Shown here one piece after another: positions 36,733 to 45,674 of a stretch of DNA of 64,000 nt. The notes beneath the pieces are model-generated. The model did no database searches and was not told where the DNA came from. It worked only from the letters and a program-made list of their open reading frames with translations. A program made the translations under genes and the position numbers. The DNA lies in the NCBI GenBank assembly GCA_031291445.1, contig JARLJA010000147.1, forward strand, positions 1 to 64,000. Reading direction: 5' to 3'. The stretch comes from Xanthobacteraceae bacterium (GTDB lineage: Bacteria; Pseudomonadota; Alphaproteobacteria; Rhizobiales; Xanthobacteraceae). The number at the start of each line of letters is the position of its first letter. Positions within the stretch are counted from its first letter, which is position 1.

Positions 36733-37629
36733 ATGCGCCAGATCCGGCCGGCGCGGGTGTGCCGGTCATGGCTGTTTCTGGAGGGCGCCAATGCGGCCGC
36801 GCTGGAGCGCGGACCGCGGACCGGCGCGGATGTGCTGATCCAGGAACTCGAGGATTTCACCCCCGCCGCGCTGCGGGCGACCGCTCGTGCCCTGGCCGCC
36901 GAGGTCTATCCCGCCTGGCGCCAGGCCGGGGCGGTGGTGGCGGTGAGGGTCAACCCGCTCGACGGCGAGGGCATGGACGATCTCGCCGCGGTCATGCGGG
37001 GAGGGCCCGATATCGTGGCTCTGCCAAAGGTGGCGGAGCCCGCGCAGATCGTCGAACTCGACGCGGCGGTGACCCGCTTCGAGCGCGAGTACCGCATTGC
37101 CGAGGGATCGACGGCGTTGTTGCCCAACATCGAATTCGCTCGCGGCCTGACCGTGACCCAGGCCATCGCCGGTGCGAGCCGGCGCACCACGGCGTGCCTG
37201 CTGGCGGCTGAGGACCTTGCGGCGGATCTCGGGGCCGAGCGCGGCCGCGACGGCATCGAACTCGCCTATTGCCGGCAACGTTTCCTGGTCGAATGCATCG
37301 CCGCCGGGGTCGTCGCCGTCGACTGCCCGTACACCTGGAGCGACCGCGGCGGACTTGAGAGCGACACCCGCTGGGCGCGCCGGCTGGGCTACCGCGCCAA
37401 GAGCGCGGTCGATCCGGAGCACGCCGCGCTGATCAATCACGATCTGTCACCCGGGGCTGGCGAGGTTGCCCGGGCCAGAGCCATCGTGGCGGCCTTCGAC
37501 GCCGCGCGGGGGCAGGGTGAGGCGAGGGTCGAGATCGACGGCGCGCTGGTCGAGATGCCGACCTACAGCAATGCGAAGCGGCTGCTGGCGCGGGCGGAAG
37601 AGCTGCAGCATTGGGCCGGCTGTGGCTAG
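36733..37629 (+). CDS. CoA-ester lyase, HpcH/HpaI (citrate lyase beta) family
   Basis: 298 residues. SWLFLEGANAAALERGPRTG at the start, the Asp/Glu-rich LIQELEDFTPAALRAT (metal and phosphate binding), VRVNPLDGEG, and LLPNIEFARGL match the beta subunit-like CoA-ester lyases that split malyl-CoA, citramalyl-CoA or citryl-CoA. Metal-binding Glu and Asp positions are conserved in IVALPKVAEPAQI and LLAAEDLAADLG. It stands alone, with the membrane acyltransferase convergent after six bases. The exact ester is not determinable. Confidence 0.85.
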   Translation: MRQIRPARVCRSWLFLEGANAAALERGPRTGADVLIQELEDFTPAALRATARALAAEVYPAWRQAGAVVAVRVNPLDGEGMDDLAAVMRGGPDIVALPKVAEPAQIVELDAAVTRFEREYRIAEGSTALLPNIEFARGLTVTQAIAGASRRTTACLLAAEDLAADLGAERGRDGIELAYCRQRFLVECIAAGVVAVDCPYTWSDRGGLESDTRWARRLGYRAKSAVDPEHAALINHDLSPGAGEVARARAIVAAFDAARGQGEARVEIDGALVEMPTYSNAKRLLARAEELQHWAGCG

Positions 37630-37635
37630 GCTCGA

Positions 37636-38703
37636 TCACCGCGCCGCGTGCAATCCGGGGCGGGACGCGGGGGATCGGCTCATCCTGATCCATCGCATCG
37701 CCGGCCGCTCGAGGCGATGGAAACTCAGCAGCGACAGAGCGACCAGGGCCACGAAGAACCCCCCGAGCGTCCACGGCGACGAGAAATCGATCACCGCGCC
37801 GGTCGTCGCTGCGAATGTGACCAGCGTCAGCTGCAGCGGGAAGTGGATCAGGTAGGACGAATAGGAAATATCACCGAGCCAGTGCAGCCGTTCGGACACG
37901 GCGCGCAGTTTGCCATCGGCGAGCGCCAGCGCGATCACGAGGCCGGGAAAGACCGCCCACTTGACGATCAGTTCGGCCCGGGAGATGCCGGTCTGCGCCC
38001 AGAGCGTGGCGACGACGATGAGCGCCAGCCAGGCCCCCAGGCCGAATGAGCCGGCCCTGGCCCGCGCCACGGCGATGCCGCACAGGCAGCCGACGAAGAA
38101 TGCGGCAAGGCCGCGGGCGACGTCTTCATTGACGGGCATCAGGAACATGCCCGCCACCGCGACCGCCAGCAGGACCGGGGGGCGGATCGCGCCGATCCGG
38201 GCCAGCACGAAGAACGATGCGTAGAGCAGGATCTCGACCGAGACCGACCACACCGGGCCGTTGAACGAATAGGGGCGCGTCCACCAGTTCGAGGCGAGCG
38301 CGAGCTGGAGCGCGAAGGAGCGCCAGGACAGGTCGGAATAGACGAAGGCGTGGCCGGTCTGGTGCGTGAACACGGACTGCAGCGCCGCGACGGCGAGCAG
38401 CGTGACCAGATGCAGCGGATAGAGGCGCGAAAAGCGCAGCCTGGCGAACGCGAGCGACGACAGCATCCGCCCCGCGACCGCATCGGCGTATTGGGTGTAG
38501 AATACGAAGCCGCTGATGCAGAAGAACAGGTCGACGCCCCAGGCTCCGTAGCGGTAAAACGGCCACAGCAGCGCATACAGCGGCAGCGCCGCGTCGGGCG
38601 TCGCCTGAAGCTGAAAAAAGTGCGGCCAGTGCCACAGCACGACCACCAGCGCGGCAACGCCGCGCAGGGCGTCGATGGCGACGATCCGCGGCGGCGGCAT
38701 CAC
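37636..38703 (-). CDS. membrane acyltransferase (acyltransferase 3 family)
   Basis: 355 residues. IDALRGVAALVVVLWHWPHF at residues 10-29 carries the catalytic-type His of acyltransferase 3 proteins, and AWGVDLFFCISGFVFYTQYA is the second conserved block. About ten transmembrane helices follow. These proteins O-acylate exported saccharides or lipids. No polysaccharide genes are adjacent, so the substrate is unknown. Confidence 0.87.
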   Translation of the reverse strand: MMPPPRIVAIDALRGVAALVVVLWHWPHFFQLQATPDAALPLYALLWPFYRYGAWGVDLFFCISGFVFYTQYADAVAGRMLSSLAFARLRFSRLYPLHLVTLLAVAALQSVFTHQTGHAFVYSDLSWRSFALQLALASNWWTRPYSFNGPVWSVSVEILLYASFFVLARIGAIRPPVLLAVAVAGMFLMPVNEDVARGLAAFFVGCLCGIAVARARAGSFGLGAWLALIVVATLWAQTGISRAELIVKWAVFPGLVIALALADGKLRAVSERLHWLGDISYSSYLIHFPLQLTLVTFAATTGAVIDFSSPWTLGGFFVALVALSLLSFHRLERPAMRWIRMSRSPASRPGLHAAR

Positions 38704-38777
38704 CGGGCCGGTCCGGGCTCCGGACGCAGCCTGGCGCGCCGGATCGATCGCAGGCCCTGGCGCTGGCGCGTTGCCGG

Positions 38778-38885
38778 TCAGCGGGCTCTCGTACGGTTGA
38801 AGCGAGACGAATCGAAACTCGCCGATAGCATGGCCATCACCGCCATTGCGACCATTCCCAGTCCAATCATGCTCACCGCGCTCAT
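38778..38885 (-). CDS. small membrane protein (35 residues)
   Basis: MSAVSMIGLGMVAMAVMAML then SASFDSSRFNRTRAR. One Met-rich hydrophobic helix (about residues 3-22) is followed by a basic tail, a classic small inner-membrane protein layout. GGAGGG lies four bases upstream of the ATG, a far better ribosome binding site than average in this window. The frame is closed by TGA at 38778. I do not recognise a family; function unknown. It lies in the 512-base gap between the acyltransferase and zinc-ribbon genes. Confidence 0.45.
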   Translation of the reverse strand: MSAVSMIGLGMVAMAVMAMLSASFDSSRFNRTRAR

Positions 38886-39215
38886 GGGCCCTCCAGCCAC
38901 GTCACTCGTTGGGACGCCAGGGAGGGAAACCTGGGGCAGGCATGGATAATCGGGACTTAACCGGGGTGTGCGGATCGCGCCAATTTTACCGGCTCGGTTA
39001 ATCTCCCGCTAACGGTTGGGCGCGGGATTCCCCCGGCCCGCGAGACGGGCCGCCCGCGTCGTCACACAGACGTCAGCAAATGCCGTTTGCGATCACGGCG
39101 CCAATCGGCGATAGGTGTGTCTGGTCGGCGCGGGCCGCCGAGCGCGGCAGGGGCGCATCATCTGGCGCTGCACCCGCGGGCGCGCCGCCAGGGCAAACCC
39201 GGGAGAGGCTTCAGA

Positions 39216-39422
39216 ATGTCCAAGCAGGCGATGCGCGAGGAGGCCGAGCGGCTGGTGCGCGAGGCCATGGAGCGCAAGTCGGTGGTCGTCAAGCAGGGCG
39301 ACACCCGGATCGAGACCAAATGCGGCAAATGCGGTGCCGTCAACCGCGTGAACGCCGCCAAGGGCGTGTCGCGGGTGGCGTTCACCTGCAAGGAATGCGG
39401 CCACCGCCAGGAATCGCTCTAG
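39216..39422 (+). CDS. zinc-ribbon small protein
   Basis: 68 residues. A charged helical N-terminus (REEAERLVREAMERKSVVV) is followed by a zinc ribbon KCGKCGAVNRVNAAKGV and FTCKECGHRQ with two CxxC knuckles spaced 24 residues apart. GGGAGAGG precedes the ATG by eight bases. It probably binds one zinc; nucleic-acid binding is possible but unproven. A palindromic repeat follows directly after the stop. Confidence 0.7.
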   Translation: MSKQAMREEAERLVREAMERKSVVVKQGDTRIETKCGKCGAVNRVNAAKGVSRVAFTCKECGHRQESL

Positions 39423-39429
39423 CATCCGG

Positions 39430-39482
39430 TTTCGGAAGTTCGTGAGTCGCTCGCCGCACCTTTGGCACACGAACTTCGGAAA
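39430..39482. repeat. palindromic intergenic element, GAAGTTCG type
   Basis: TTTCGGAAGTTCGTG (39430-39444) and CACGAACTTCGGAAA (39468-39482) pair with one mismatch in 15 around a 23-base loop, beginning seven bases after the zinc-ribbon stop. It shares the GAAGTTCG...CGAACTTC arms and loop size with the element at 61029-61070, suggesting a dispersed repeat that may double as terminator. Confidence 0.5.
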
Positions 39483-39538
39483 GCGCCGCCGCAACCCGGC
39501 AGGCGCGGGTGAGGGCTGCCGGGGGCGCGGCGCATTCG

Positions 39539-40411
39539 TCAGCTGCGGGCGGCGCGGTCCTTGTCGTTGTGGGCCTTGATCGCGTCCTTGGCCGCGGCCC
39601 AGTCGGCGTCCTTCCAGTCCCGCAGCGCGTAGAAGTTTCCGCCCATGGCCAGCGCCTGGGCGCCGTCCATGGCGATGGTTTCGCCGTTGATCCAGTCGCA
39701 GCCGCCCGAGATCAGGAACACCGCCAGGTTCTCCAGTTCCTCCATCCGGCCGACCCGGCCCATGGGATTCATCGCGATGGTGCGCGCGCCGACCTCGTCG
39801 CCGGGCTTGATCCGCTTGCTCATGCCCTCGGTCGGGATTTCTCCCGGCGCGATCGCGTTGAGGCGAATGCCGTAGCGGCCCCATTCGGTCGCCAGCGACA
39901 TGGTCATGGTGTGGACTGCCGCCTTGCTCATGGCGGAGGGCACCACATAGGGACTCCCGTTGCGCACCCAGGTGACGACGACGGAGACCACGTTGCCGCG
40001 GTGCTGCCCGGCGATCCAGCGCCTGCCGACCGCGTGGGTCACGTAGAAGGTGCCGTGCATCACGATGTTGGCGACGGCGTCGAAGCCGCGCGGCGACAGG
40101 TCCTGGGTGCGCGAGATGAAATTGCCGGCGGCATTGTTGACGAGATCGGTCAGCGGCCGGTCGGCGAAGATGCTCTCGACCATGGCGTCGACCGCGGCGG
40201 CATCGCGGATGTCGACGCCGTGGCTCGTTACCTTGCCGCCATGGGCCGCCATCAGTTCGGTGGCGGTTTCGTCGCAGACCGACTTGCGCCGACCGCAGAT
40301 ATGCACGTCGGCGCCGAGGCTGAGAAACCGTCCGGCCATGGCCTTGCCGAGACCGGTGCCACCACCGGTGACGAGTACGTTGCGGCCAGCGAGCAACCGG
40401 GGCGTGTACAT
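39539..40411 (-). CDS. SDR-family oxidoreductase
   Basis: 290 residues from the ATG at 40411 (MYTPRLLAGRNVLVTGGG). Cofactor loop TGGGTGLGKAMA (residues 14-25), NNAAGNF, and VVPSAMSKAAVHTMT: the usual catalytic Tyr of YxxxK is not in the standard position (PSAMSKAAV has Met where Tyr is expected). This is seen in 2,4-dienoyl-CoA reductase-like SDRs (DECR group), which use a different Tyr/Lys arrangement. Probable NADP-dependent enoyl- or dienoyl-CoA reductase. An in-frame GTG at 40501 is a less likely start. Confidence 0.8.
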   Translation of the reverse strand: MYTPRLLAGRNVLVTGGGTGLGKAMAGRFLSLGADVHICGRRKSVCDETATELMAAHGGKVTSHGVDIRDAAAVDAMVESIFADRPLTDLVNNAAGNFISRTQDLSPRGFDAVANIVMHGTFYVTHAVGRRWIAGQHRGNVVSVVVTWVRNGSPYVVPSAMSKAAVHTMTMSLATEWGRYGIRLNAIAPGEIPTEGMSKRIKPGDEVGARTIAMNPMGRVGRMEELENLAVFLISGGCDWINGETIAMDGAQALAMGGNFYALRDWKDADWAAAKDAIKAHNDKDRAARS

Positions 40412-40621
40412 GGCGCGTTCCTCCGAGCAATGGCTTGTTTGCTCGAGGATTAGTCGATCACGCGCGCGCTGGAAAGAACTTGTTCGGCATGCCGCCGCCA
40501 CGGACCCATGGCAGCGGTTCTCACCGCGGAATTGACGCGGGGAACCGCGCGGCAGCTCTGCGGGAATGACGTCAGTGGCGTAGCGATGGGTTTTCGGCGC
40601 GGGGCGCGAGACGTTGCTGCG

Positions 40622-40816
40622 TCAGCACGAGGCGGTCCAGCCGCCGGGAAACGGCACCAGCGGCCAGGCCGTATCGTTGTCGTTGGCCGGGACCGGAAGA
40701 TGGGCGGCGAGCGCCGCAAATGTCGGATCGGCGTCGACCTCGGCGAGCAGGCGGCGGCGCGGCGCCATCGCCTCGCCGACGCGCGCGAGCAGGGTGTCGA
40801 ACTCAAACTCGGTCAT
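40622..40816 (-). CDS. conserved-looking small hypothetical protein
   Basis: 64 residues: MTEFEFDTLLARVGEAMAPR begins an acidic, helical N-terminus, and PVPANDND then WPLVPFPGGW ends it. ACGAGG lies five bases upstream of the ATG. No family recognised. The opposite-strand frames are Arg-rich and less plausible. Confidence 0.5.
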   Translation of the reverse strand: MTEFEFDTLLARVGEAMAPRRRLLAEVDADPTFAALAAHLPVPANDNDTAWPLVPFPGGWTASC

Positions 40817-41011
40817 GGCAGCCTCGTCCATCGATGACGGGAGTGTCGCAGAGGGCTTTTGCGTTCCGGTTCAGGGCATTGCTAAAATTGTAGCGATCAC
40901 GAAGATGGGCTCCGTGCGGGGGGCGGTGCGGCGCCATCCGAACCAGCCGGAACACGGCGGAAAAGCAGCCACAGAACGCAAGACGCGGCGAAACACGGGG
41001 AGAGTGCGGCC

Positions 41012-41839
41012 ATGAACGATCGAATCCAGGTAACCATGACGCCCGAGGGCGTGGCCGACGTGCGGTTGACGCGGGCGGACAAGATGAATGCACTCGACGC
41101 GGCGATGTTCGAGGCGCTGGTCGACACCACGACCCGGCTGCGGGCCCAGAAGGGCTTGCGCGCGGTGGTGCTGTCGGGCGAGGGCCGCGCCTTCTGCGCC
41201 GGGCTGGACATGGGCCGCTTCGCCGCGATGAAGGAGCAGGGCGGCAACGGCATCGCCGGGGGCGAGGCCCGCGACCTCTCGGTCCGCACATTCGGCGTCG
41301 CCAATCATCCGCAGCAGGCGGTGTGGGGCTGGCGCGAGCTTCCGGTGCCGGTGATCGCCGCGGTGCACGGCGTCGCCTTCGGCGGCGGCTTCCAGCTGGC
41401 GCTCGGCGCCGACATGCGGTTCGTTGCGCCTGAGGCGCGGATGTCGGTCATGGAGATCAAGTGGGGGCTGGTGCCGGACATGGCGGGAACGCCGATCCTG
41501 GCGAGCCTCGTCCGCGACGATATCCTGCGCGATCTCACCTATACTGGCCGGATCTTCTCGGCGCAGGAGGCGCTGAACTACGGTCTTGCGACACGGCTGT
41601 GCGACGACCCGCGCCAGGCCGCGCTCGACGCCGCCCGCGAGATCGCCGGCAAGAGCCCCGACGCGATCCGCGCCGCGAAGCGGCTGCTCAACAAGCTGTC
41701 GGTCGACCCGGCGCCGGCGCTGCTGGCGGAATCGGTGGAGCAGATGAAGCTGATGGGATCGCCGAACCAGACCGAGGCGGTGCGTGCCAATCTCGAACAG
41801 CGGCCGCCGCGCTTCATCGACGTCGAGCCGGCCGCCTGA
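41012..41839 (+). CDS. enoyl-CoA hydratase/isomerase (crotonase) family protein
   Basis: 275 residues. VVLSGEGRAFCAGLDMGRFA (residues about 49-69) and VHGVAFGGGFQLALGADMRF (about 118-137) are the two oxyanion-hole segments of the crotonase fold. VMEIKWGLVPDMAGT follows: the usual second Glu position is occupied by Asp in PDMAG, so isomerase or another crotonase activity is possible. The C-terminal helix is PNQTEAVRANLEQRPPRF. Single gene, convergent with pepT. Confidence 0.85.
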   Translation: MNDRIQVTMTPEGVADVRLTRADKMNALDAAMFEALVDTTTRLRAQKGLRAVVLSGEGRAFCAGLDMGRFAAMKEQGGNGIAGGEARDLSVRTFGVANHPQQAVWGWRELPVPVIAAVHGVAFGGGFQLALGADMRFVAPEARMSVMEIKWGLVPDMAGTPILASLVRDDILRDLTYTGRIFSAQEALNYGLATRLCDDPRQAALDAAREIAGKSPDAIRAAKRLLNKLSVDPAPALLAESVEQMKLMGSPNQTEAVRANLEQRPPRFIDVEPAA

Positions 41840-41866
41840 GCGAAGGAGAAGCCGGGCCTGACCAGG

Positions 41867-43120
41867 TCAGGTCCGCTCCTCCCAGATCATCGCCAGATGC
41901 ACGATGGTCTCGACCGCCTTTTCCATGTCCTGGACGCTCACCCATTCGAGCCGGGAATGGAAGGCATGTTCGCCGGCGAAGATGTTGGGGCAGGGCAGCC
42001 CCATGAAGGACAGCCGCGAACCGTCGGTGCCGCCGCGAATGCTGGTTTGCACCGGGGTGAGGCCGGCGCGGCGGATCGCCTCGATGGCGTAGGTCGTGAC
42101 CTCGGGGTGCCGGTCGAGCACCTCCTTCATGTTGCGGTACTGCGGCTTGATCTCGAGGCGCGACGTCGACCGCGGAAAATCGCGCATCACGTCGGCGATG
42201 ATGGCGCCGAGCAGCGCCTCCTTGTCCTTCAGGCCCTGTTCGGTGAAGTCGCGCACGATCAGGCTGAGCGTTGCCGCGTCGAGGCCGCCGGTCAGGCCGG
42301 TGACGTGGAGAAAGCCTTCGCGGCCTTCGGTGGTCTCCGGTGAGCAGGTGTCCCGCGGCAGCCGCTCGACGATGCGCGCGGCGATCTTGACGGCGTGCTC
42401 CATGCGGCCCTTGGCGAAGCCCGGATGGGCGCTGACGCCCCGGATGAAGACCGTCGCGGCGTCGGCCGAAAAGGTCTCGTCCTCGATGTGGCCGGCGCTC
42501 TCGCCGTCGATGGTGTAGGCGAAGGTCGCGCCGAGCCTGGCGAGGTCGGCCTTGTCGACGCCGCGGCCGATCTCCTCGTCGGGCGTGAACAGGATCTTGA
42601 TCGGACCGTGATTGATCGCGGGATGGGCGATCAGGAACCTCGCCGCATCCATGATCTCCGCCACCCCGGCCTTGTTGTCGGCGCCGAGCAGCGTGGTGCC
42701 GTCGGTGGTGACGATGTCGTTGCCGATCTGCTGCGCCAGCGCCGGGTGCTCGGCGGCGCGGATCACCTGGGTCGGATCCGCCGGCAGCACGATGTCGCCG
42801 CCCTGGTAGTTGCGCACGATCTGTGGCCGGACGTCCTTGCCGCTGCAGTCGGGCGAGGTATCCATGTGGGAGCAGAAGCAGATCGCCGGGACCGGCTTCG
42901 CGGTGGTCGCCGGGATCGTGGCGTAGACGTAGCCGTTGGCGTCAAGATGGGCGTCCGCGAGCCCCATGTCGCGCAGTTCCCGGGCCAGCAGGCGGCCGAG
43001 GTCCTTCTGCTTCTCGGTGGACGGACAGGTGTCGGACGAAGGGTCCGACTGGGTGTCGATGGTGACGTAGCGCAGGAAGCGTTCGGTCACCGTATGAAGG
43101 TAGGGATAGGGCAGGGCCAC
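41867..43120 (-). CDS. pepT: peptidase T (tripeptide aminopeptidase)
   Basis: About 417 residues from a GTG at 43120; an in-frame GTG at 43189 lies within the HU terminator hairpin, so I reject it. TERFLRYVTIDTQSD at the N-terminus, metal-binding SHMDTSPD, the second metal/catalytic LFTPDEEIGRG and the dimerisation-domain segment RGVSAHPGFAKGRMEHAVK identify the M20 peptidase T family (about 408 residues in E. coli). It releases N-terminal residues from tripeptides in the cytoplasm with two zinc ions. Start codon uncertain (43090 also possible). Confidence 0.88.
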   Translation of the reverse strand: MALPYPYLHTVTERFLRYVTIDTQSDPSSDTCPSTEKQKDLGRLLARELRDMGLADAHLDANGYVYATIPATTAKPVPAICFCSHMDTSPDCSGKDVRPQIVRNYQGGDIVLPADPTQVIRAAEHPALAQQIGNDIVTTDGTTLLGADNKAGVAEIMDAARFLIAHPAINHGPIKILFTPDEEIGRGVDKADLARLGATFAYTIDGESAGHIEDETFSADAATVFIRGVSAHPGFAKGRMEHAVKIAARIVERLPRDTCSPETTEGREGFLHVTGLTGGLDAATLSLIVRDFTEQGLKDKEALLGAIIADVMRDFPRSTSRLEIKPQYRNMKEVLDRHPEVTTYAIEAIRRAGLTPVQTSIRGGTDGSRLSFMGLPCPNIFAGEHAFHSRLEWVSVQDMEKAVETIVHLAMIWEERT

Positions 43121-43151
43121 GGGCGAAACCGTCGCAGCGGTCGCGCGAGAC

Positions 43152-43187
43152 GATCCCGGGACGGTCGCTGCGATTCGTCCCGGGATC
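43152..43187 (-). terminator. terminator hairpin of the HU gene
   Basis: GATCCCGGGAC at 43152-43162 pairs with GTCCCGGGATC at 43177-43187 (one more G-C pair extends the stem inward), 26 bases past the HU stop in the leftward direction. Its presence fixes the pepT start downstream of 43150. Confidence 0.7.
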
Positions 43188-43213
43188 ACAAGACAACAGG
43201 AACGCGACGGCTT

Positions 43214-43513
43214 TTAGACCGCTTCCTTCAGCTCCTTGGCGGCGCGGAAGGCGACCTTCTTGCTGGCCTTGATCTGGATCGCCTCGCCGGTGGCGGGGTT
43301 GCGGCCCATGCGAGCGGCCCGCTTGCGGACCTGGAGGATGCCGAGGCCGACGATTCGGATGCGGTCGCCCTTCTTGAGGTGCTTGGTGATGTTGGTGACG
43401 AGGTCGCCCAGGATGGTTTCGGCCTGCTTCTTCGACAGCTCGTGGTCTTCGGCCAGCGTCGCGGCGAGATGCTTGAGTGTCACGGTGGCGGGGGTCGCTG
43501 CCTTCTTCGCCAT
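43214..43513 (-). CDS. HU-family DNA-binding protein
   Basis: 99 residues from the ATG at 43513 (MAKKAATPATVTLKHLA), preceded by AGGAGG; an upstream in-frame ATG at 43540 is unlikely. HLAATLAEDHELSKKQAETI is the N-terminal helix pair, VGLGILQVRKRAARMGRNPATG is the DNA-binding arm signature (GFGxF...RxGRNPxTG), and AFRAAKELKEAV ends the protein. It is a nucleoid-associated histone-like protein. The lysine-rich N-terminal tail is a little longer than in E. coli HU (90 residues). Confidence 0.95.
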   Translation of the reverse strand: MAKKAATPATVTLKHLAATLAEDHELSKKQAETILGDLVTNITKHLKKGDRIRIVGLGILQVRKRAARMGRNPATGEAIQIKASKKVAFRAAKELKEAV

Positions 43514-43779
43514 GTTTTTGGCCTCCTTGGCTGTGTGCACGATGGAAATTGCGTGAAATCAGGCCTTAAACGATTCGGGTCGGACCTGACCATGCTGTTA
43601 GGCCGATAAATCGGGGCTTTTTTGCATCGGTGCGCCGCAAGTCCCTTAAAATAAGGACCATGGCGAGATCGGCCGGCTGCCGTGAGGCCGCGTGTGAGGC
43701 GCCGATGACAGCGCCTTGACTTGCGGCGGTCGCGCCGTTAAGTCCCACAGCCATCGCGGAGGCGAAGTTCGTCGTCCGT

Positions 43780-43856
<77 letters not shown>

Positions 43857-44335
43857 ATGATTCCAATGGCTTAGACGAAGCCTCACATCCGAAGGTGTGA
43901 CAAGGCGCTGTCGCAAGGTCCGGTCTTGTGACAGTGTCGGAGGGCGTCTGTTCCGGCATTCTGGCGCCTTTCGTGTGGGGATTGCCGAAGCCGCGGACGC
44001 CTGGCCCGATCGACGGGGTGCGGGCTGTCCTGTCCCAAGCCGTAGCCGTGTTCGCCAACGTGTCGGCCTACCTGTGATGTGTTCGCCGCCGGCGGTCTTC
44101 GGCCCGTCGGTGTGAAGCTTCCGCTTCTCGTCCTGACGATTCGGCGTTGATCGTCGATCCGATCGCTTCGCGGACCTGGCGCGGCGGCGGCATCGTCGCG
44201 ACGACGTTCCGATCCGAATCGGATGAGCCGCGAAAGGCGGCCGCAATTGCTTTCGGCCAGGCGTGGCACTACCGTTCGGCTAACGAGTCAGCGCACGCGT
44301 GCCGTGCGAATCATCCGGGATCAGCTCCTTCACCG
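43857..44335. other. 479-base intergenic region
   Basis: No gene seen. Apparent reading frames across the tRNA and into this region are spurious. Bases 44250-44335 lead into the TetR gene, whose upstream in-frame extension to 44147 has no family character. Confidence 0.4.
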
Positions 44336-44977
44336 ATGGCAACGGTCAATCTGCGGCGACGAGCCGAAATCGGCAGGATGAAGCGCGAGCGGACGCGCGC
44401 CATGCTGATCGAGACGTCGCTCAAGGTGGTGGCGCAGCGTGGTTTCGACGCGCCGACGATCGATGATTTCATCTCCGCCGCCGACGTCGCGCGCGGCACC
44501 TTCTACAACTATTTCCAGACCAAGGACGAACTGCTGACGGCGATGGCGGGTCATGTCGCCGATGTCATCGACGCCCAGATCCTGCCGCGGTTCGTCGGCA
44601 TCGACGACCCGGCGCGCCGCATCGCGATTGCGATCCACTCCTTCATCCGTATCAGCAGCCAGGATCCCGACTGGGGCTGGATCCTGGTGCGCAGCTTGCC
44701 CCATGCCGGTGGCGGATGGAGCGAGGAGATGCGCCGCGGCGTGCTGGCCGACATCCGTCGCGGCCGCCGCATCGGGCGATTTCGCATCGCCTCCGTACAG
44801 GCGGCGGTCGCGCTCGGCATCGGCACTCTCGGCGCGGCGATCCGGACCGTGCTGGTGGAGCGGACGCCGACCGACTTTTCCCGACAGATCGTGGCGATGA
44901 CCCTGCAGGGCCTCGGCGTGACGCCGCGGGAGGCGGAAGAGGTGGCGGCGCTGCCGCTGCCGGAGCCGCGCGAATGA
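44336..44977 (+). CDS. TetR/AcrR-family transcriptional regulator
   Basis: 213 residues from the ATG at 44336. The HTH lies at about residues 15-62 (RTRAMLIETSLKVVAQRGFD; TIDDFISAADVARGTFYNYF, then QTKDELL), typical of TetR. The C-terminal helical domain (about 80-200) is the ligand-binding/dimer part. It ends 62 bases from the convergent aromatic operon, of which it is the likely regulator. Effector unknown. Confidence 0.88.
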   Translation: MATVNLRRRAEIGRMKRERTRAMLIETSLKVVAQRGFDAPTIDDFISAADVARGTFYNYFQTKDELLTAMAGHVADVIDAQILPRFVGIDDPARRIAIAIHSFIRISSQDPDWGWILVRSLPHAGGGWSEEMRRGVLADIRRGRRIGRFRIASVQAAVALGIGTLGAAIRTVLVERTPTDFSRQIVAMTLQGLGVTPREAEEVAALPLPEPRE

Positions 44978-45039
44978 GCGCGGCCCCGGCGCGGCAGCCG
45001 GGCGGTCCGGCCCGCGCGCTCCGGCGCGCGTACCCAATC

Positions 45040-45642
45040 TCAGAAGCGGATCATGTCGAAGGGCGACACGCCCGCCGGCAGCTTCGGCCGCTGCGTGATC
45101 GAGGCCACCGGCTCGCCGTCGGCGAAGCGGCGGATCCATTCGTCCGGTGAGATGATGATGCCGATCGGATTTTCCTCGTAATTGCCGGCGGCGAAGAACG
45201 CGTCGCACTCCTCGTCGGTGAAGTTGTCGACCTGCAGCTCGACCTTATGGCCGTCAGGGTCCTTGTAGTAGAACGAGGTGGTCGGGCCGTGGTTGATGCA
45301 CCAGAACGGCTCGATGCCCTTGTCCTTCAGCCGCAGATAGGTGCCGAGAAGTTCCGCCAGCGTGCGATAGGTAAAAGAGAAGTGGTCGACCACGCTGGAT
45401 GGCCCCTGCGGCATCGGCATCAACTGGTCGTGGCGGATCAGACCGATGCGGTGATGCTCGTCGTCGTAGCGCAGGAAGCAGAGCTGTTCGTTGCCAAACG
45501 CGACGGTGGCGTTCAGCACCGTGATGTACCAGTCGCGCATTTCGGCCAGCTTGCCGGTCAGGCAGACGACGTGGGAGAGCTTGGCGGGCGAAAGAGCGCC
45601 GGCTCCGCCGCGCAGCTCCCTGGTGCAGTCCTCGAGCAACAT
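45040..45642 (-). CDS. VOC-family extradiol dioxygenase-like protein
   Basis: 200 residues. LSHVVCLTGKLAEMRDWYIT starts the first beta-alpha-beta-beta-beta motif (His ligand). DHFSFTYRTLAELLGTYLRL contains the second His, and YYKDPDGHKVELQVDNF the terminal Glu: the 2-His-1-Glu metal site of VOC dioxygenases is present. It is shorter than two-domain catechol 2,3-dioxygenases, so it may be a single-domain type. Together with the FAH-family hydrolase and FAD monooxygenase it suggests hydroxylation, ring cleavage and hydrolysis of an aromatic. Confidence 0.82.
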   Translation of the reverse strand: MLLEDCTRELRGGAGALSPAKLSHVVCLTGKLAEMRDWYITVLNATVAFGNEQLCFLRYDDEHHRIGLIRHDQLMPMPQGPSSVVDHFSFTYRTLAELLGTYLRLKDKGIEPFWCINHGPTTSFYYKDPDGHKVELQVDNFTDEECDAFFAAGNYEENPIGIIISPDEWIRRFADGEPVASITQRPKLPAGVSPFDMIRF

Positions 45643-45674
45643 CGTGGGTGTCCTCCGGTGTTTGATTTGGATCT

